64,000 bases of DNA. Source: Aphrophora alni (taxonomy: Eukaryota; Arthropoda; Insecta; Hemiptera; Aphrophoridae). The notes below the pieces were generated by a model, which did no database searches, had not been told where the DNA came from, and saw only the letters and a program-made list of their open reading frames with translations. This document shows positions 17,201 through 26,879 of this stretch, piece after piece (positions within the stretch are counted from its first letter, which is position 1; the number at the start of each line of letters is the position of its first letter). The stretch is from NCBI GenBank assembly GCA_963513935.1, contig OY740770.1, forward strand, positions 90,715,301-90,779,300, read 5' to 3'. The translations under genes were made by a program, and so were the position numbers.

Positions 17201-18200
17201 AAATTTTCAAAATGTATTTATTTTGTAACAGTTATTTAAGTCCTTTAGAAATTCATTAATGAGATATGATTTTAGAATAATATTCTTGAATAAATCAAAA
17301 AACAAAAATAACTTAATAAAATAAACATACAATTTTCACTAATTTATTGCATTCATAGAAAAGAAACCCTAAACAAATTATTGATAGAAATATAGAAATC
17401 CTTTGGCAAATAAACCTGAGGAACAGTTTATCAACATGGGAGTATTGAATATCAGAGTGTATCTCTATGCCACTGATCTATACATATCATTAGGTACAAA
17501 CGTAAAAATTAGAGAATTTTTGAAACTAGTATTTCATAAATGAATTTAAATCAATACTATTAATCGTTATAATTAAATCATTTAGTCGTTTTGATGATAA
17601 AAAGTAAATATGACCGAGAAAACTCAAATCAGATGCTAGAAGAAGCTTTCCAGATATGTCCTCCATGATTTAATTATTTCACGAAAACAATTACCTAAAT
17701 TTTAATGTCTATCACGAAAACAGTACTGCTACATATTCATTGTCTACATGAGGTATAATTGTGAAGTTCTTTAAACACAAATATTCAGATATGTTAGAAT
17801 CCCTTATTCCAATTTAAAATATAATTCTATTATATTAAACAATAAATTTGCAATATCCTTATTAAGAATAACATTAAAAATCAATTTGCAATATTGTTAT
17901 TGTAATAAAACGTTGATTTTTATTTCCTACAAATTGGTGATTCATAATGATTTATCGTAGTTTTACACGGATAATTCTATTAAATTAACCGCTTTTTTGT
18001 AGCTTTCCATGTAAGCAAAGCAGTTTACAATAGCCCTTCATTAGTTTTAGATGCCGTTCAAAATTAAATCGTATTTATATATATTATTTTACAAGTGGGA
18101 ATTAATATTAATTGTAAAGTGAAAATTAAAACAAGGTTACAGGTAAAAAAATCTATTTTTAATATTGTTTCAAATGATGTGCTCCACTTCAATAAATCAA
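14286..18200. other. AT-rich non-coding DNA
   Basis: No gene seen. 14300-14700 is richer in G+C and on the minus strand has a short open segment before the (CA)n tract, without family resemblance. A second CRE palindrome TGACGTCA sits at 15601-15608. The 15.5-15.8 kb patch is moderately G+C-rich and unassigned. Confidence 0.55.
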
Positions 18201-18220
18201 AAAGTTCCAATCTTATTATG

Positions 18221-18544
18221 CTACAATAATTTATCTGTATTTCCTATTGTTAGTGGTTCCAATCTTAGTCTCAAGAATGCGGATTGGTCAAATCCAACCA
18301 AATGTGTAATGTAACCCCGAGCTAAGTGCCTATTGTTGCCTAACATATTATTTGAGGTTATGTATGTTGCAAAGTGTGTTATTGTAAATTGTGGTACTGA
18401 ATGATTATTTACAATGAGTTGTAAAGAGTTCTTGAATTGTAATGAAATAAAAAGTCGTCGAAGTGGAGATGGAAGATATTCAGATGTATAGTTAAATCCT
18501 ATATTAACAACAAGAAACAAAGGGTGTTGCCAAAATAGCAACAA
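18221..18544 (-). CDS. Uncharacterised open frame, 107 codons
   Basis: This is the longest minus-strand open frame in the window outside microsatellites and mobile elements. The predicted product begins MLLFWQH, is rich in Leu, Ile, Ser and Arg, has no clear domain, and would be too short for a chemoreceptor. The opposite strand also shows long open segments (with a Cys/Arg-rich stretch around RRSGDGR) broken by three stops. Two overlapping coding-like readings are common in decayed mobile elements. I do not recognise it. It could be a chance frame, a gag-like relic or a small gene. Confidence 0.2.
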   Translation of the reverse strand: MLLFWQHPLFLVVNIGFNYTSEYLPSPLRRLFISLQFKNSLQLIVNNHSVPQFTITHFATYITSNNMLGNNRHLARGYITHLVGFDQSAFLRLRLEPLTIGNTDKLL

Positions 18545-18889
18545 ACAGAAGAGTCAATACAGCTCAGTTATGATATTTAGTGGATTGCCAATAAGACGTA
18601 GTAATTACGTAGTTGTATTCTGATATATTATGCTGTACATTTATTGCAGTGTTAGTAAACAGAAAGATTCTCAGTGACACAAATTAACATTGCCATTAAT
18701 TGAACTATCTTGTTAAGTAGATTAGCTGCAAGTTATGATCAAAAACTGAAATGATTTAGAGAATATTATGACATGGATGACCAAATACAATATAGTTATT
18801 GATATTATAAGTAATATAATATATTATAAGTAATATATTTATAACATTATGGCACCTACGATGAATCCTAATTAGGCCATCGGCAAATA

Positions 18890-19350
18890 ATTTTATATTT
18901 CACGATGCCTAATTAAAGGGTAATAGTGTTCGAGTATGCAAAATATACTTTTGTATCCTACACGTGGAATCACCAGGACAGTTTAAACCTTGGATAATTC
19001 TAGAAAAAGAGGTGACGTCGTTATTGTTCAAAGGGATAAAAACACAATATGTTCTTCTGATGATGAGCAAGATATTATGTAATTAGCTCATGTAATTAGT
19101 TTTCAAAAGAAAATAGAGCCAAATATGACAGTAATAATTAGTTAAGTGAAGTTTAAAAACTATCACGGAATGTATCTAGAATATAAAAAACTCCATCCAA
19201 GAACTGAAATACAGCCTCGTTAATATAAAGATTTGTAGAAAAAACACTTATACAAAACACAAAACACTAGACACCTGTGGTAGATGTGATTTGTTGAAAC
19301 CAAATAAACTTAATGAATCTATTAATAAGAATGAAAACTAAACGTCGCTA
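18890..19350 (+). pseudogene. Relic of a CxxC-type DNA transposon protein
   Basis: Three collinear plus-strand fragments, in different frames and broken by stops, match the order seen in a family of insect transposase-like proteins. First is VRVCK followed by a hydrophobic segment near 18930-18965. Second is an MYLEYKKLHP segment with basic and Gln residues near 19170-19220. Third is DTCGRCDLL near 19270-19300, the CxxCD motif expected just before the catalytic core. A segment rich in Ser and Asp (SSDDEQ) near 19055 lies between the first two. In-frame stops and shifts mean the copy is dead. No terminal inverted repeats were identified. The family assignment comes from recalled motif order, not from a search. 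Confidence 0.4.
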
Positions 19351-20575
19351 GAACTAATCATCGAAAGCTGGAACGAGCTACTATTATTTAAGTCCCCCAC
19401 ACAAACACACACGCATGCGCGCTAATGTAGTCACAAATTATGAATTATAAGAGTCTGTAAAATTCATGTTTCTTAAAATTATATATATAAAAAATAAAAA
19501 AAATTCACAATCTCGAATTTCAAGTTGTTATTAACATAGCTTTTATTGCTTAATTTATTAAGCTGAAAACGCAAGTTAAACATTTTGGTTGGAAAGCGTT
19601 TTAATCATTTTTGATCATGTACGCTTCTTTTTTATTTGACTCCACACTGGATTAGGAAAACAGATTCAGTCATTTTATCAACTGCTGTGACTGATATATT
19701 TAATTAAAAAGTACGGAAAGTTGTATTCAACTTTATTTAACTTCAGCTGTATATTATGTCCATTTCTGGTGGGTATCACCTAACTATAAGTTAAAGGTTA
19801 AACATAATAAATCTATTTTAAATAACAATTTACTTTATTTCTTTATTGGAGAAACTTTTCAGGTAAATTTCAGTATATTAACACACGTTTAATTTATTTT
19901 AGACCATAACGTTTTCCTTTCTAATTTAATAACGAGAATATAAAATTCTATAGAATATAAAATATGGGATTATATGATAACTAACGATTTGTCCTTATAT
20001 ATATATTGGCACTAAATTTAAATCCCGTTTCATTGACGTTTATTCGACAGGTGAAGTTAGTATACCAGTTGATTTATGGTCCTTATACATTTAAATACTG
20101 CCAACTCTTGTGGCCGAAATAATATTGGAAAAAAATTACAGTTTTCATAAGAAATAGTGTACAAAATAACAAATCTTCATAACCTGATTAAATAAACTAT
20201 AACAATTTTTCTTATCAGATATTATGTAGTTTTCTTAATAAAATGTTTATAGAGTTAATTAATATTTCTTTTTTAATAATTTAAATCTTTTACCGTATAA
20301 AGTAAGTAGCTTAATTATTCTAGCGACTTATTTAAAGTCAAAAAGATACCGTCGTGAGTCTATATCAGGAAATCCTAATTCTGGTGATTTTTTTAAAAAT
20401 TTCGTTTTTCTATATAATTGCATATTTATGGGACATTGCATATTTTATGTTAACATTCCTGTAACATAAAATACCTTTATATAAGGTGGAATCAAATTGT
20501 AAATTGTTATGCAGTGTTTTATGTCTAAAACGTCCCACTTATTTTAATAATTGAATAAACTTACTTTTTGTAGTC
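19351..20575. other. AT-rich non-coding DNA
   Basis: No gene seen. A short CA-rich patch occurs near 19398-19412. Confidence 0.6.
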
Positions 20576-20599
20576 AATAGTAGATCTTTTTTATTATTT

Positions 20600-20635
20600 T
20601 CAATAAAGCTTTTTCAGTACAAATCTCATCATCAG
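20600..20635 (-). ncRNA. Hammerhead-ribozyme-like motif, downstream end of PLE relic A
   Basis: On the minus strand an exact core box CTGATGA (20635-20629) is followed by a 13-base putative helix II and GAAA (20615-20612). The GUC-type cleavage triplet and helix II pairing are poorly preserved. It lies about 250 bp beyond the end of the endonuclease relic, where a PLE terminal repeat would be expected. Confidence 0.35.
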
Positions 20636-20869
20636 TTGCTTATCAATTTAATCAAATTACATAACAACTTAGCACCAAACTTTAACTATGAAAATTATTA
20701 AGACTAACATAAACAACAAAACTTCAAAAAATATTAAAAACTGAAACACAAAACAATAAGCATGAAATATTATAAGTTAGAGTTCCACTTAAACATCCTT
20801 CACTCAACGATAAATTGTGCAGATTGCTGTCCATGTAGTTATTCCTTGGTCAGTTATCTAGGCTAGTCG

Positions 20870-21655
20870 GTTATGTTCTTACTTATCTGTAGTCTTAGGG
20901 TGGGGTCATAATTGATATTAGAGGCAAAGTTCAGTTTCTCGTTTAAAATCTGTGTGGGGTTAGTCTTGAATTGTTTATAGATTTCAAATTGTTTGTACAT
21001 TCAATTTTCGTCCATTAGCGTAACGATGCAAAATAGTCATGCTTTCATCGATGATGGTTCCATACGTGTCGTCCTTGTCAATTATATGGGCTACAAACTT
21101 CGACCAGTTTTTTTTCCTTTGTTCGTATGCGGTAGGTATTCTTTAAAATCTTTTTAAATGTTCTTTTAGTCTGGTCCATGTAAAAGTTTTGGTAGCTCTT
21201 ACAAGATTTTTAATAAACTACTGCTGCATTGTATTTCTTCACAGCTGGTGAACTTGGTTGAATATGATTTCCAATAATTCTGTGTAGGTTCTCTTCGGTC
21301 CGGTAACATACTTTGTATCCCTAAAGTTTGAATACGTTGTTTATGGCATGATTTATGTGTTGACTGTATTCTGTGGTTATGTATGTTAATTTTCCCGTTT
21401 ATTGTTGTTTATATGTGCTGTGTTATATTCCTTATTCTGTTTCCTTAACAATTTATCTACTACTGTGGGCTTGTATCCATTGCTTGTGGCTTTGTGTTTG
21501 ATAATGTGTAGCTCTATTTTGTTGTTTACTTTATTCATTGGTATGTTGCGTAACCAGTGTATATACTATTGAAAGCTGCCATTTTTTGTGACATTTGGAT
21601 GGTTAGAAGTGATATTAATTGTATGTTCGGATTGGGTAGGCTTCACAAACATAAT
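20870..21655 (-). pseudogene. PLE relic A: RT C-terminus plus GIY-YIG endonuclease, broken
   Basis: Starting near 21655 the minus strand encodes KPTQS, then a His-Pro, then an AAFNS block and IHWLRNIP, then a long open segment (about 21565-21395) with NGYKPTVVDKLLRK. This is the thumb region typical of Penelope RT. After a short linker with AYRT-like sequence (CYRTEENLHRI) comes the endonuclease: CKSYQNFYMDQTKRTFK, which corresponds to the family's C-x-x-C...FY-x-GQT-x-R-SFK motif but with Asp replacing the Gly after Tyr-Met. It then runs to YANGRKLN, EIYKQFKTNP and ILNEKLNF near 20930. At least four frameshifts and several stops interrupt it. The catalytic RT motifs lie upstream and are absent. 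Confidence 0.8.
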
Positions 21656-21742
21656 GTAAGACAAAATTATTTGAATAAACTAAAATTCTTAATAAAACAT
21701 TAAAATTTTTTCGTAAACCACAACTTTTTTGAAGCTTGCCGA

Positions 21743-21776
21743 CCATGGTTTCGTTAATTACAGCATCGTCAAGGTA
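21743..21776 (-). ncRNA. Hammerhead-ribozyme-like motif, upstream end of PLE relic A
   Basis: On the minus strand the order is CTTGACGA, a short putative helix II, GAAAC, a four-base loop CATG and GTC. The hammerhead core consensus is CUGANGA...GAAA...NUH, and PLE-borne versions have a minimal helix III of the form GAAAC-NNNN-GUC, which fits here. The first core box is CUUGACGA rather than CUGACGA, an inserted U or mismatch, and helix II is weak, so the copy is probably inactive. Position at the end of a PLE supports the call. Confidence 0.4.
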
Positions 21777-21780
21777 TTTT

Positions 21781-22019
21781 ATAAGACTGATACTTTTCTA
21801 GTAATATACTTTGACATTGAATAATATAAGTAAAATTGATATTGAAAAATGAATCTCAAATAGTGTTTTTATAGGACATAAATAGCTCCAAAGAAACATA
21901 ATATACTATTTAAAACAAACATACCTATACGCGTCCAACAAATGAATCCTATACGCGTCTAAGTATTTATTAAATTTTCTCAATACAATCGTCTTATATA
22001 CTTTAAATAATTAATTTTC
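21781..22019. other. AT-rich spacer between PLE relic A and the 22-kb repeat
   Basis: No gene or motif recognised. Confidence 0.5.
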
Positions 22020-22330
22020 CGAAGTAAGGTATGATTACGCACACAATAATATACGATTTATATATACAAAAGAAATATTTTAATTACTATACAGACATTA
22101 AACCAATTTACATGTTATGCATATCGAAACAATTCTACATAGTATCTAACGATAAGTCGATATTACAAAGAATTGTACCTAAGTAATAAGGAATAAGTCT
22201 TTCGTCATATTGAATATGTAAGCAGCCTCTTCATTTGGAACTGCAGTTTAAAATAAAACAGGACTTTTTTAGAGACAAAATTGTATTCTCGCTCATTATT
22301 AATTCATATTTGATGAATAATATAAGAGGA
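22020..22330 (+). repeat. Dispersed repeat pair, copy 1 (partner at 30.24 kb)
   Basis: About 300 bp that aligns in the same orientation with 30245-30550 at roughly 75-80% identity by eye. Shared blocks include TATTTTAATTACTAT, TCGATATTACAAAGA, CAGTTTAAAATAAAACAG and TATTTGATGAATA. Neither copy has a long open frame, although short frames are conserved between them. It could be a short non-autonomous element or a duplicated gene fragment. No terminal inverted repeats or poly(A) tail were seen. Confidence 0.65.
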
Positions 22331-23264
22331 TCGCTACTTTTCGTTATTTATTAGGTAAATATTTTGTTTTTAGTTCATAATATAAGAAAAAAATAAAAGT
22401 AATTTTTCATTCTCCGTTTATTTACTCAAATATTCCATGAAGAATATTTTTTCACTCATTCTTCACTAAAAAACGAGTGTTTGAAATGGTCATCAAACGA
22501 TAATGTAAAATCGTAATATCCAAGATAAATATTAAACATGATGCCTAATAAACAAAATACGGTAAAGGGCTTCAGATAGTGTAAATAAGTAAAGTGTTTC
22601 CGTGTTGTTTATTCAAGTGTATGTTACTTAGTTTATAAAATTTAAATCGTCATTTATTACTTGTATATTTGTGTGTCTAATCAACAGATTTTAACCACTG
22701 CACGTCAACAAATAGCCTAAAATCTAATATGTGTGTAGAGTGACATGGGCCTCTAGAGAAAAAGATCACATATATAAACAAAAAAGTCAAACTCACAGAC
22801 ATTAATTAGGGTTTAAATATCATCAAGTGTTTCATATTTAGTATTTGTATCTATTTAATAGTCAAACAGAGAGTTTCCCAATAATACATATTATGTTGGT
22901 TTTGATTAATAGAATGATTAATTTATTTCTAGTAGGTCACGGAAAAAAATTGCATACTCTGCAAAAATGACTTGAATAATATATCGTGTCATGAAATGTA
23001 TTGTTACTTAAAGTGTCATTCAAAACAGCCAGTTCAGAATAATAATAATAATAATAATAATAAAAGTTTATATTAAAAGTTTGTTAGAATACAGTACATC
23101 TAACAAACATTCCTTACCTAACTCAAACAAACTTAAATAATAGAACACTGATATATTATAATAGATTTTACTACTAATAGATTTTAATATAAGATATTTA
23201 ATAATATAAGACGGTGTAAGTATTAAGTAACTAATACATAATTGATGTTACGTTTGTTGTTCGT

Positions 23265-23333
<69 letters not shown>

Positions 23334-23551
23334 TAATTTGTTATCAGGAAATAAGAGATCTTATTTTTAATGAATATAATTATACAACAATACAATTTTT
23401 ATATTACAATACAACACTTCTAATTAGGGTATAAGATTATATTTAATAACTGGAATTCCAGGCATGTTTTGATATAGAATTTTATGTAGAACAATTTTTA
23501 ATTTGTTTCGTTCACGAAATTTATAACAGCTTAATTTCTTGACATATTATG

Positions 23552-23630
<79 letters not shown>

Positions 23631-23914
23631 GGAACGTTTAAATACAATACATTTTACTATTCCAAGGTTTGTTTTCATAAAAAACCTGAACTTTACTCAG
23701 AAACTAATATAACATCGACATTATATTATTTGAAATAGTAATAAATAGGTCCTAAATAGTTATTTAAAACGCTGAACATTAACGAAATATAATAATACGA
23801 ATACCTAATGATAAAAGAACAAAAAACTACTTGTTGTTGATTGGAGCAAAAGTCATGTTATATTATTTATAATTTTTTTTTTTGTTGTGGTTTTTGTAGA
23901 AACTTAAATTATAT
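22331..23914. repeat. AT-rich DNA with (AAT)n and two (TA)n arrays
   Basis: No gene. Contains (AAT)n at about 23038-23062, a (TA)n array with one break at about 23268-23328, and a longer (TA)n array at about 23551-23629. Confidence 0.85.
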
Positions 23915-24160
23915 AAAAAAACTGGAACACAAGATCTCACAAAAATTAAGTTTATTTTATCGAACGAGTTTGAAAAACAAAGTCGCCATCTAAGTGATTC
24001 ACGACCTACAATAATAAAACTATGACTTATTAGTTATTAAGTTACAGTTATAGTTGTGTTATTATAGCTCATTTACCGCTGAGGATGTCGACTTTGTAGT
24101 TTAAACGCGTTTGATTAAGTAAGCGTAATTTTTGTGAGTTCTTGTGTTCAAGTTTTTTAA
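23915..24160. repeat. Imperfect inverted repeat with a hammerhead-like core
   Basis: Two arms of about 78-83 bp (23915-23992 and 24078-24160) are reverse complements at about 75-80%, separated by about 85 bp. Arm blocks include GAACACAAGA(A/T)CTCAC and ACAAAGTCG(A/C)CATC. The right arm on the plus strand begins with CTGAGGATG (24079-24087), matching the CUGANGA hammerhead box, followed by TTAAACGCGT in the position of GAAAC plus loop. The same pattern, more decayed, appears on the minus strand of the left arm. The arrangement looks like a pair of inverted PLE-type termini without coding sequence, or a foldback element derived from them. Confidence 0.5.
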
Positions 24161-26700
24161 ATCTAATTTTATCTTAAAAATCAAGCTCAATATTTATTTA
24201 TAAACATTTATTGTTTAAATAGTTTAACATAATAACTACGATATTTTTTTCGATAGAAAATAAGTAACACAACTAATAATGGGTGTATTTCATAAATAAT
24301 TATTAGTATTATATTAATTAAATGTAAAAAGAAAAGAACAAATAATTATTTATCTGAAAATCGGGTTAAGACTACGTGCCAGTCAAATTTAAAATTAAAT
24401 TAACAATGTGTTTATTATAAACTATATTTACGATGTCAATCATATTTTCTTTGTCAATTATATTAAAAGTAAATTTAAAAGGAATAAACTTGATGTAATT
24501 TTGTATATATTAATAGAATTTTTAAAACAATTACAATTTTATATCAAAGACTCCATCAAATATTAACTTTGGTTTTTTTTAAATTCGAAACCCGACATGA
24601 ACGATAACGAAAACAATATAAACACGTGTTTAAACTCTGAAATAGTTTCCAGGCAGATTTTTAAAACCGTAAGTAAAAAGACAGAACCTATGTTTTAACG
24701 AATCAACGAAGAGAAAGCCAGCTTAAGTTTCAAGAGAGGGGATGATATTCGGTACAAACCAAAATTGAAAAAAGAAAGCAGTCGAGGACTGGGAGCGAAG
24801 GATTGAGAATTGTTGACCCAAGAGACGAGTGGCTCTGCGTCATCTTGTATATGAGTTTGTAATAAATGGTATGTTGAATGTGTAGAGTTTTAACTTGTTT
24901 TTCTTTGTGAAGAAAATTCAAGGTTCCATTAGCCAACAGAAAAATTAAATCTGGGTAAAATAATTGTTGATGTCATAAAACGAAATTTTGAGGAAGTTTC
25001 AAAATATTGTATCAAATAAAAACTAATTGAAACCAAATTAAAATTAGGGTTAAGGAATGTTTGCAGAGTGAATGAAGTATAGTTAATAAGATTAGGTTAA
25101 TAAATGTAATTGTTTTTTCTAAAATCAAAATTAATATTATATTAAAGTATTATTTGAAAGGTAAAGAGTTGTGTTATGCGTTTTTATTTAATTAAAGAGC
25201 TGAGTGGAGTTATGTTATAATTTATCGCCCAATCGTAGGAGCTATTAGTTATTGAGTTTAGTTATGTTACAACATTTAAATGTTTTTCGGTTTGAATTAA
25301 ATTTTGCATCATGGGTAAATGGATATTTATTAATATATTTGTATAAAACATAAAACCATACTAAAATCACTACAAAGATATGTTTTATATATGCTTATTT
25401 TCGATTACATGATACAAACATCTACAATACTTGGGTGATAACAAAGCTACACCGTTGAAAAAAGTGATAAACATTGTTCATCCTTTTTAACAATAAACAG
25501 ATATATTTTTCTGATAAAGATAAATTAAAAGAAAACACTTGTTTCTTTAAAAAGAAGGTATTTTCTACGAATAATGAAGGGAAATAAATGAGTACATATT
25601 ACATATACTATAATAATATGTGTGTATCTTGTCACAAAAATGAATAAACACCTTGGGAATAAAAGCTAAAGATATGACATGATCGGTAACAAATTTAACA
25701 TGGGAAATTATTTCCAGATTTTATCCTCAAAATGTTTCTCTTAATGAACTCAATTTAATACATTATTAAGATAATGCAGAAGAATAAAGTAAACAATTAA
25801 TCCTAAATTTGTAACATGATTTCTGTCTATTATCAATTGGTACATGTGCTCGTTTCCGATCAATGATACTATTTACGGGAAGTAGTGGAACGTTTATCTT
25901 GTTTATTTAATAATCGAATTATAAAAGGTTGTGAAGATTCTAGTTTTTTATAAATACCAATTTTACATTAAAACACTTTTAGTTATGTTTGATATGTACA
26001 GTTATGAAGGTTGTGTACCGCTTGTAAAAATATTATAGACCCCTTAGAGTTTCGTTTTTTTTAAATAATTAAACTAAACTTAAACCGTATTATAAGATAT
26101 GTTCTCTCTAATTATATGAAAAGATTTTTAAAAAAGTGGTTAATTGTATTGTAACCGTGATAAAAGAGTTTTGAATTGCTATTACTAAACAAACCATTTA
26201 TTAAGTCAATATCAAATTGGCGATAAATACTTACTATTTTGATTTTCGCTACTAAGTTATAGTAACCTATTAGGGTTTATTTATTAGGGATGTTATACAC
26301 GATATTTAATTTTTTTGAAGTTGTAAACGTAAAATACAAAAATCCAGTTGTTATTCTTTATAAAAAAGAATTTTTATATTTATAAATAAACACTCATCTA
26401 AGAGAATTAAAGAGTCTTCTAGTTTATATTAATAAAGAATATTCTTACATCCTGAGTCCTAGATTCAACACAGGATTTTCTGACATATAAAGATAAATTA
26501 ATAAATTTTAATAAGAATAGTTATCTTCCGGATGAAATGAAAATTTAGAGTAAATATTAACCTAATTTTAAACTGTAATAAAACCGTTGGAAAATATCGT
26601 TCACATGGTTAAGCAGTAATTATATAATATAATTGATTGAAAAAATATTAGCCAAATTACAAGTAAGTCATAGAATAAACAACCTCGAAACGATTGAACA
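24161..26700. other. AT-rich non-coding DNA
   Basis: No gene recognised. The 24650-24900 patch is richer in purines on the plus strand and has an open minus frame (24730-24936) with no family resemblance. Confidence 0.6.
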
Positions 26701-26715
26701 GATTTTGTAATCTAT

Positions 26716-26717
<2 letters not shown>

Positions 26718-26775
<58 letters not shown>
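26718..26775. repeat. (TA)n microsatellite
   Basis: Uninterrupted TA dinucleotide array of about 58 bp. Confidence 0.97.
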
Positions 26776-26777
<2 letters not shown>

Positions 26778-26848
26778 TGTTAAATAAATCTGTTAGCTAA
26801 TCTATTTGTTAAAAGTTATCATTATCTTCCTACTATCATCGATATAAA

Positions 26849-26878
26849 AGTAGTTTTAGGCATCGGCCTAAAACTACT
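26849..26878. other. Perfect 13-bp hairpin with a 4-base loop
   Basis: AGTAGTTTTAGGC (26849-26861), loop ATCG, and its exact reverse complement (26866-26878). It lies about 75 bp downstream of a (TA)n array. It is too short for a typical microRNA precursor on its own, and the flanks do not extend the pairing. It may be a terminator-like or cruciform-prone palindrome, or the remnant of a small foldback element. Confidence 0.7.
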
Positions 26879-26879
26879 G

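Larger units (their letters stand above)
20580..21780 (-). mobile_element. Penelope-like element relic A
   Basis: Minus-strand PLE fragment of about 1.2 kb. Reading 21780 to 20580 it shows a hammerhead-like terminal sequence (21776-21743), the end of the reverse transcriptase, a GIY-YIG-type endonuclease, and a second hammerhead-like terminus (20635-20600). PLEs are retroelements whose RT is related to telomerase. Their terminal repeats (pLTRs) often carry hammerhead ribozymes. The arrangement, coding tail between two ribozyme-like ends, fits a 5'-truncated copy joined to a partial pLTR. Exact ends and target-site duplication were not resolved. Confidence 0.75.
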
